Below are positions 59,874 to 64,000 of a DNA stretch of 64,000 bases, one piece after another. Every line of letters begins with the position of its first letter. Within the stretch, counting starts at the first letter, position 1. This DNA is from Bin55 sp965220235 (GTDB taxonomy: Bacteria; Pseudomonadota; Gammaproteobacteria; Pseudomonadales; Azotimanducaceae): NCBI GenBank assembly GCA_965220235.1, contig OZ244815.1, forward strand, positions 3,100,001 through 3,164,000. Reading direction: 5' to 3'. The position numbers were made by a program, and so were the translations under genes. Under the pieces are notes generated by a model, which was not told the origin of the DNA, made no database searches, and was given only the letters and a program-made list of their open reading frames with translations.

Positions 59874-60622
59874 CCGATGAGGAGCTGCTCCGATATAGCC
59901 GACAGATCATGCTTCCTGAAGTGGACATCGAAGGACAAGAGAAGATCTGCGCGGGACGTGTCGCCATCATCGGCTTGGGAGGTCTGGGTGCTCCCGCCGC
60001 CATATACCTAGCGAGTTCCGGTGTTGGGAATCTTGTGCTCGTTGACGATGACGAAGTCGAAATCTCGAACCTGCAACGACAGATCATTCATACCGAGGAT
60101 TCACTCAACACCTCGAAAGTGGCGTCAGGCAAAGCAACCATCAATAAGCTCAATAGTCTGACTCGTGTCGAAATCGTTGATCGGCGCTTGAAAGAAGACG
60201 AAATGGTTGATCTAGCGTCTCAAGTTGACGTGATATTGGATGCAACCGATAACTTTGAAACGCGTTACGCACTAAATCGAGCTTGTTTACGCGCGAAAAC
60301 GCCGCTTGTGTCCGGCGCTGCGATTCGAATGGAAGGTCAAATCAGTGTTTTCGATGCCCGGCGAGCAGACTCACCGTGTTACCAATGCCTCTACCGAGAC
60401 GGGTTAGATGAAGCACTAAACTGCGCCGAAAACGGAGTCCTTGCGCCGATGGTCGGCATCATCGGCACGATGCAAGCGATGGAAGTGCTAAAGCTTCTCG
60501 GAGAATTTGGCGATCCACTGATCGGCAAGGTAATCTACTTCGATGCAAAATCGATGCAGATTCGATCCTTTAAGCTGAACAAAGATGAGAACTGCTTAGC
60601 CTGCGGATCAATCTCGACGTAG
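59870..60622 (+). CDS. moeB: ThiF/MoeB family adenylyltransferase
   Basis: A 250-residue E1-like enzyme that adenylates the C-terminal Gly-Gly of a sulfur-carrier protein, MoaD for molybdopterin or ThiS for thiamine. The ATP loop is GLGGLGAPAAIYLASSG, then DDDEVEISNLQRQI, VILDATDNFETRY, and two CxxC zinc pairs, CYQC and CLAC near the C-terminus. Position directly after prmC is the usual place of moeB in gammaproteobacteria. A ThiF role is possible. Its stop lies one base from that of lipB. Confidence 0.85.
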   Translation: MTDEELLRYSRQIMLPEVDIEGQEKICAGRVAIIGLGGLGAPAAIYLASSGVGNLVLVDDDEVEISNLQRQIIHTEDSLNTSKVASGKATINKLNSLTRVEIVDRRLKEDEMVDLASQVDVILDATDNFETRYALNRACLRAKTPLVSGAAIRMEGQISVFDARRADSPCYQCLYRDGLDEALNCAENGVLAPMVGIIGTMQAMEVLKLLGEFGDPLIGKVIYFDAKSMQIRSFKLNKDENCLACGSIST

Positions 60623-60623
60623 G

Positions 60624-61253
60624 CTAGTTCGCCAGTGCTTTCGCTGTCGTCGCCTGAAATAGCGAGCTAAATGACTGCATGAACGCGTGTTTTGCCTTGA
60701 ACAAATTGGCATCCGGTATCAGGTTTTTCAGTTGGGTCACTGTCATTCCAGGAATTCCGCAAGGATCGATGCTGTCAAAAGGCGCTAAATCCATATCGAC
60801 GTTTAAGCTGATGCCGTGATAGGAACAGGAACGTCGAATTCGTAAACCGAGCGAACCAATCTTTCGACCGTCCACGTAAATACCCGGATGCCCGGTGAGA
60901 CGAGCCGCTTGAACACCAAACGAACCGACCGTATCAATCATAGCTTGTTCGAGCAAAGACACAAAATCGTGAACTGAAATTCGGGCTCGTTTCAAATCCA
61001 CCAAGGTGTAACCCACAACCTGTCCGGGACCATGGTACGTGATCTGCCCACCACGGTCAGTCTGCACAACAGGTATATCAGGTTCGAGAAACAGCTGTGT
61101 GTGTTTTCCTGCTTGACCGACTGTGAATACTGGCATGTGTTCGGTTAGCCAAAGTTCGTCATCAGTATCCTCAGCGCGTGTATTCGTAAACTCCTGCATC
61201 CGTTCCCAGGTTTGCAGGTAGTCAGTGTTACCGAGATCTCTAACCTTCAGCAT
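60624..61253 (-). CDS. lipB: octanoyl-(acyl carrier protein):protein N-octanoyltransferase
   Basis: A 209-residue LipB that moves octanoate from acyl carrier protein to lipoyl domains. Landmarks: VQTDRGGQITYHGPGQVVGY (in parts), ARLTGHPGIYVDGRKIGSLG with catalytic Lys in RKIGSLG, SYHGISLNVD, and the Cys of IDPCGIPGMTVTQL. I start at MLKVRDLG (61253), because the longer frame reads back through dacA. It overlaps the end of dacA by 14 bases. The ybeD gene, often between them, is absent. Confidence 0.92.
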   Translation of the reverse strand: MLKVRDLGNTDYLQTWERMQEFTNTRAEDTDDELWLTEHMPVFTVGQAGKHTQLFLEPDIPVVQTDRGGQITYHGPGQVVGYTLVDLKRARISVHDFVSLLEQAMIDTVGSFGVQAARLTGHPGIYVDGRKIGSLGLRIRRSCSYHGISLNVDMDLAPFDSIDPCGIPGMTVTQLKNLIPDANLFKAKHAFMQSFSSLFQATTAKALAN

Positions 61254-62424
61254 CGGATGATGCTGGTGCCTTCGATGGTCCCTGCGTGTCCTCAAACATG
61301 AGAAGCACACTGTCCCACATTCTTCCAAACACGCCTTTTTCTTCAACTCTCTCTAATGCGATGAGAGGCACCTTTGCAATTTCTTCCTCTGCGGCAACTA
61401 ACCGAATTTCTCCGAGTTTCTGACCTATTTCGACAGGTGCTTCAATCAAATCCGGTAATTCCACTTCGCGCGTAATACCATCAAATAGTCGCTGAAACAT
61501 CGTTTTTTTAACCGTTTCTCCGATTCCAATTGCCACTTGCTCGGTGGTACCGAACCAGACTCGTGCGTCGGTTATATGTTCGCCTTCGGAAACTATGACT
61601 CTCGTTCGGTAGTTTCTAAAACCGTAACTGAGCAGTTTTCTGGTCTCGCGTGTTCGTGCGGCTGTGCTCTCTGCGCCCATGATCACACTGATCAATCTCA
61701 TATCGTCCCGCTTCGCCGATACCGCTAAACAGTAGCCCGCTTCTTCGGTATAACCAGTCTTTATCCCATCCACACTAGGATCCAGCGCAAGCAGACGATT
61801 TCGGTTCGGCTGTTTGATGTTGTTGTACTCAAACTCTCGTTCCGCGTAGATCTTGTAGTGTTCCGGATAGTCGCGAATCAATGCGTCAGATAGCAACGCG
61901 ACATCTCGGGCTGACATGTAGTGATCAGGATCCGGTAGACCTGCGGAATTCATGAAATACGAATCCTCTAAGCCTAGCGCATCCGCCGTCGCGTTCATCA
62001 TGACGGCGAATTGCTGCTCAGAACCCGCAACGTGTTCCGCAACTGCCACGCTTGCGTCGTTGCCAGATTGAATGATGACGCCGCGTAATAGGTCCGAGAA
62101 CTTCACACTAGAGTTCGGATCAATGAACATTCGCGAACCTACCGCGCGCCATGCGTTTTCACTTACGACCACATCGTCGTCCATCGCAACTGACCCGGCT
62201 TCGATTTCCGCTGCCGCCACGTAACTCGTCATGATTTTCGTCAAGCTAGCCGGTGGGAGTTTCTCGCGACTGTTGTGTTCGAGCAAGATCGTATGCGTTT
62301 CGGCGTCCATCAGGACATAACCATTGGCTGCGATCGACGGCGGCGGGGGTAAGATCATTTGAGCGAGAATACCTTGCCCAACTAAACCAACCATCGTCAG
62401 CGCGAGAACACGCATTGATTTCAC
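61240..62424 (-). CDS. dacA: D-alanyl-D-alanine carboxypeptidase, PBP5/6 type
   Basis: A 394-residue class C penicillin-binding protein that trims the terminal D-Ala of peptidoglycan stem peptides. The signal peptide covers residues 1-21. Active-site motifs are SLTK (in PPASLTKIMTSY), SGN (IQSGNDASVAVAEH) and KTG (DGIKTGYTEEAG). The beta-rich PBP5_C domain follows; the C-terminus would form the membrane anchor, although the last residues (GPSKAPASSDAEG) are polar. The usual upstream neighbour rlpA is missing; an IS21-family element lies there instead. Confidence 0.93.
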   Translation of the reverse strand: MKSMRVLALTMVGLVGQGILAQMILPPPPSIAANGYVLMDAETHTILLEHNSREKLPPASLTKIMTSYVAAAEIEAGSVAMDDDVVVSENAWRAVGSRMFIDPNSSVKFSDLLRGVIIQSGNDASVAVAEHVAGSEQQFAVMMNATADALGLEDSYFMNSAGLPDPDHYMSARDVALLSDALIRDYPEHYKIYAEREFEYNNIKQPNRNRLLALDPSVDGIKTGYTEEAGYCLAVSAKRDDMRLISVIMGAESTAARTRETRKLLSYGFRNYRTRVIVSEGEHITDARVWFGTTEQVAIGIGETVKKTMFQRLFDGITREVELPDLIEAPVEIGQKLGEIRLVAAEEEIAKVPLIALERVEEKGVFGRMWDSVLLMFEDTQGPSKAPASSDAEG

Positions 62425-62777
62425 TCTTTACCTAAACCGCGCGAAAAGCCCCTTCATTCATGGAGTATCTGGACTCGCCCCCTACGTTGGCAAGCTGGAC
62501 GGTTTGAACTTGGTGAATTAAGCGATTAGGTACCGTCGTATCTTCGGCTTCATTCAGCGGTTTCTCGACTTGCGTCCCTAACCGCAACAGCCCGTATGGT
62601 GTTCGTTCATCGACTCCACATCGGGGAGGCGTGCTTTGATGCACTAACCATGAAACTGGTTTTGTCGATGCCGTCTTGCTGACCCTTAACCCATACCGTG
62701 TTCTTAGTCCTGCTCACCTTCGATCAGTTGGCGTATTCAAGCCATGGATGGATGCCTCCTATGGTATCGGTGGCACG
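62425..62777. other. region between dacA and the IS21-family element
   Basis: About 350 bases with no gene I can support. A 70-codon minus-strand frame at 62432-62644 has no recognisable features. The dacA promoter must lie here. The IS21-family element begins at about 62778. Confidence 0.4.
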
Positions 62778-62783
62778 TGTCAT

Positions 62784-62842
62784 TGTCAAGTTTAAATGTC
62801 CCATTTTTATCAATTTAATTTGTCCCACTTTTGTCAACTTAA
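62784..62842. repeat. 24-bp terminal repeats of the IS21-family element
   Basis: Three copies with exact 24-bp spacing, the third incomplete. Each has TGTCAA/TATCAA, a TTTAA core and GTCCCA(C). They are the likely binding sites of the IstA transposase at this end. Confidence 0.85.
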
Positions 62843-63666
62843 TCCTCTGCGGGGGAAGGCGGTGGGAGCGTAGCGACCGCCGCCTTCCCGGCGCTGTTCT
62901 GAGCCTGTTGTCGGGATGCCTTGTACTCCCGCATGCGGTAGCTGGCACCCTGGATATTCACGACATGGCAACGATGCAACAGGCGGTCGAGCATGGCGGC
63001 CGCCATCACTTCGTCGCCGACCACACCACCCCATTCCTCGAAGTTCTTGTTGGTGGTCAGAATCATCGAACCTCGTTCATGCCGGGCGTTGACCAGTTGG
63101 AAAAAGAGTCGGCCACCGTCTTCCGACAGCGGCAAGTAGCCGATTTCGTCCACGATCAGCAGCGCCGACCGCATCAGCAATGCCATACGACGCTTGAACG
63201 AACCGTTCTCTTGCGCCTGTCGCAAGGCATCCACGACTTCGACCAAGGTCGTGAAGTACACGCTCCGACCGCTGGCGATCGCCGCGATGGCAAGACTCGT
63301 CGCCAGATGCGTCTTGCCGACCCCCGGCGGTCCGCAGAACACCACGTTCTCGTGGCGCCGGAGAAAACTCAGTTCATGCAGACTTTCGAGCTGCGTCCGA
63401 TCCACACTCGGTTGCAGGCTGAAGTCGAAATCGTCCAGGGTCTTGAAAAAAGGCAGCCGCGAGGTCCGTTGGGCACTGTCCAATCGTCGTTGCACCCGTA
63501 ACGCGAGCTGGGCGTCCAGCAGTTCCTCCAAGGCGTGGGCGACGCTTAGGGCGCCGCCGTCCGCCCGGGCCAGAATATCGTCGACGATCTCGAGGGCGCC
63601 GGGCAACTTGAGGTCGGCCAGCTTGGCCCGGACCCGATCGCGACGGGTCATGGTGACAGCGCTCAT
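62839..63666 (-). CDS. istB: IS21 family helper ATPase IstB
   Basis: A 275-residue AAA+ ATPase related to DnaC, which guides IstA to target DNA. Walker A is CGPPGVGKTHLATSL, Walker B is LLIVDEIGYLPLSEDG, sensor 1 is MILTTNKNFEEWG and the arginine region is AAAMLDRLLHRCH. It overlaps the istA stop by four bases (63663-63666), the usual coupling. The gene is intact. Confidence 0.95.
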   Translation of the reverse strand: MSAVTMTRRDRVRAKLADLKLPGALEIVDDILARADGGALSVAHALEELLDAQLALRVQRRLDSAQRTSRLPFFKTLDDFDFSLQPSVDRTQLESLHELSFLRRHENVVFCGPPGVGKTHLATSLAIAAIASGRSVYFTTLVEVVDALRQAQENGSFKRRMALLMRSALLIVDEIGYLPLSEDGGRLFFQLVNARHERGSMILTTNKNFEEWGGVVGDEVMAAAMLDRLLHRCHVVNIQGASYRMREYKASRQQAQNSAGKAAVATLPPPSPAED

Positions 63667-64000
63667 CGGGTCATCTCGTCGTATTCGACCAGGTCGCGAC
63701 GGGCGACTTCGATCCGTGCCACGACCGGCTTCGCAGCAGGCGGTGATGCCGCTACCGGTCGGTAGGGTCTAGGTGCCAACGGTCCCAGCGTTGACGCTTC
63801 GTCCCGTTCGAACCGAACCTGCGGTGCTTCCCCGATCGCACTGCACTTCCGCCGGTTGGCCACATCCTGCAGCCAACGATGCGCTTGGGTGTTGAGATCG
63901 TCGTCGCTGATGAAGGTCCGTCCGTAGTAGAAACTCTGGCGGACGTATCGAATCTGACGTTCGACCTTGCCCTTCGTCTGCGCCCGGTAAGGTCGACAGG
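63663..64000 (-). CDS. istA: IS21 family transposase IstA, C-terminal part
   Basis: The frame is open at the right edge of the window, so the N-terminus and most of the integrase core are outside. The visible part begins with the final catalytic block YRAQTKGKVERQIRYV, whose Glu in KVER completes the DDE triad, followed by WLQDVANRRKCS and a Pro/Ala-rich tail ending DLVEYDEMTR. It is G+C-rich and in the same orientation as istB. Confidence 0.9.
   Translation of the reverse strand, partial: CRPYRAQTKGKVERQIRYVRQSFYYGRTFISDDDLNTQAHRWLQDVANRRKCSAIGEAPQVRFERDEASTLGPLAPRPYRPVAASPPAAKPVVARIEVARRDLVEYDEMTR

Larger units (their letters stand above)
62778..64000 (-). mobile_element. IS21-family insertion sequence, 3' part (cut by window edge)
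   Basis: The element holds istA (cut) and istB on the minus strand. Its end at about 62778 starts TGTCA, and just inside lie three repeats of a 24-bp unit at 62784, 62808 and 62832 (TGTCAAGTTTAAATGTCCC, TATCAATTTAATTTGTCCC, TGTCAACTTAA). Multiple terminal repeats and TG...CA ends are typical of IS21. The coding part is clearly richer in G+C than the host. The other end lies outside the window, so target duplication cannot be checked. Confidence 0.9.

Noticed and set aside
62698..63501. Open frame of 267 codons antisense to istB
   Set aside because: GC-rich coding DNA gives long shadow frames; istB on the other strand has all its ATPase motifs.
1..64000. CRISPR arrays, prophage or integrative-element structure
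   Set aside because: No regularly spaced repeats with unique spacers, no phage structural genes and no integrase were found; the only mobile elements seen are the IS256- and IS21-family sequences.

Overview
The window looks like chromosomal DNA of a gammaproteobacterium. This rests on gene content and order: the divergent lolB / hemA-prfA-prmC-moeB block next to prs-rplY-pth-ychF, the cmoA-cmoB pair, lipB-dacA, and elongator Met and Gln tRNAs of Escherichia coli type. The wealth of phytanoyl-CoA-dioxygenase-like proteins (three), VOC/glyoxalase-fold proteins (three to four), an SMP-30 lactonase and secreted esterases is common in uncultured marine or host-associated lineages; that lifestyle is an inference. 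Many genes appear to start with TTG.

Layout. 1-7.7 kb: small catabolic and hypothetical genes (DinB-fold protein, small amidase, PhyH, SMP-30, YbjQ, a secreted alpha/beta hydrolase, a HAD phosphatase, DUF1330, VOC) with a fossil of a D-aminoacylase gene at about 6 kb. 7.9-11.6 kb: polyphosphate turnover, with ppx and ppk facing each other. 11.6-16.1 kb: cmoA-cmoB with a small membrane protein, an acyl-CoA dehydrogenase, SmrA and a second PhyH. 16.5-20.9 kb: an RND efflux adaptor-permease pair. 20.9-23.6 kb: a gene-poor stretch with a cluster of palindromes and a hendecad-repeat coiled-coil membrane protein. 23.6-33.1 kb: a nine-kilobase minus-strand operon (ABC importer, two DUF1989 proteins, urea/guanidine carboxylase, allophanate hydrolase) that best fits guanidine nitrogen assimilation, with a sigma-54-like promoter candidate in front. 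33.3-35.2 kb: a VapBC toxin-antitoxin pair and an esterase. 35.3-39.6 kb: two VOC proteins, the second translationally coupled to a CbbQ/NorQ-type AAA+ ATPase and a CbbO/NorD-type VWA protein.

39.6-46.6 kb: a YccA/Bax-inhibitor protein, then an accessory stretch with an intact IS256-family element (1400 bp, 9-bp target duplication), a Tat/lipoprotein-type amine oxidase, two lipoproteins and a second PIN toxin-antitoxin pair. 46.7-52.3 kb: a solitary acyl-CoA carboxylase beta subunit, a third PhyH, tRNA-Met, DoxX, DUF1801 and a DUF4143 ATPase behind a 14-bp perfect palindrome. 52.4-62.4 kb: housekeeping core (ychF, pth, rplY, prs, tRNA-Gln, lolB, hemA, prfA, prmC, moeB, lipB, dacA), with ispE missing from its usual place between lolB and prs. 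62.8-64 kb: the end of an IS21-family element (istB complete, istA cut by the window edge), visibly richer in G+C than the host DNA.

The two stretches most worth attention are the operon that would be annotated as urea degradation but carries the full carboxyguanidine deiminase set, and the VOC + CbbQ/CbbO-like module, which has no RuBisCO or nitric-oxide-reductase gene beside it and may be a maturation system for a metal-dependent VOC enzyme.
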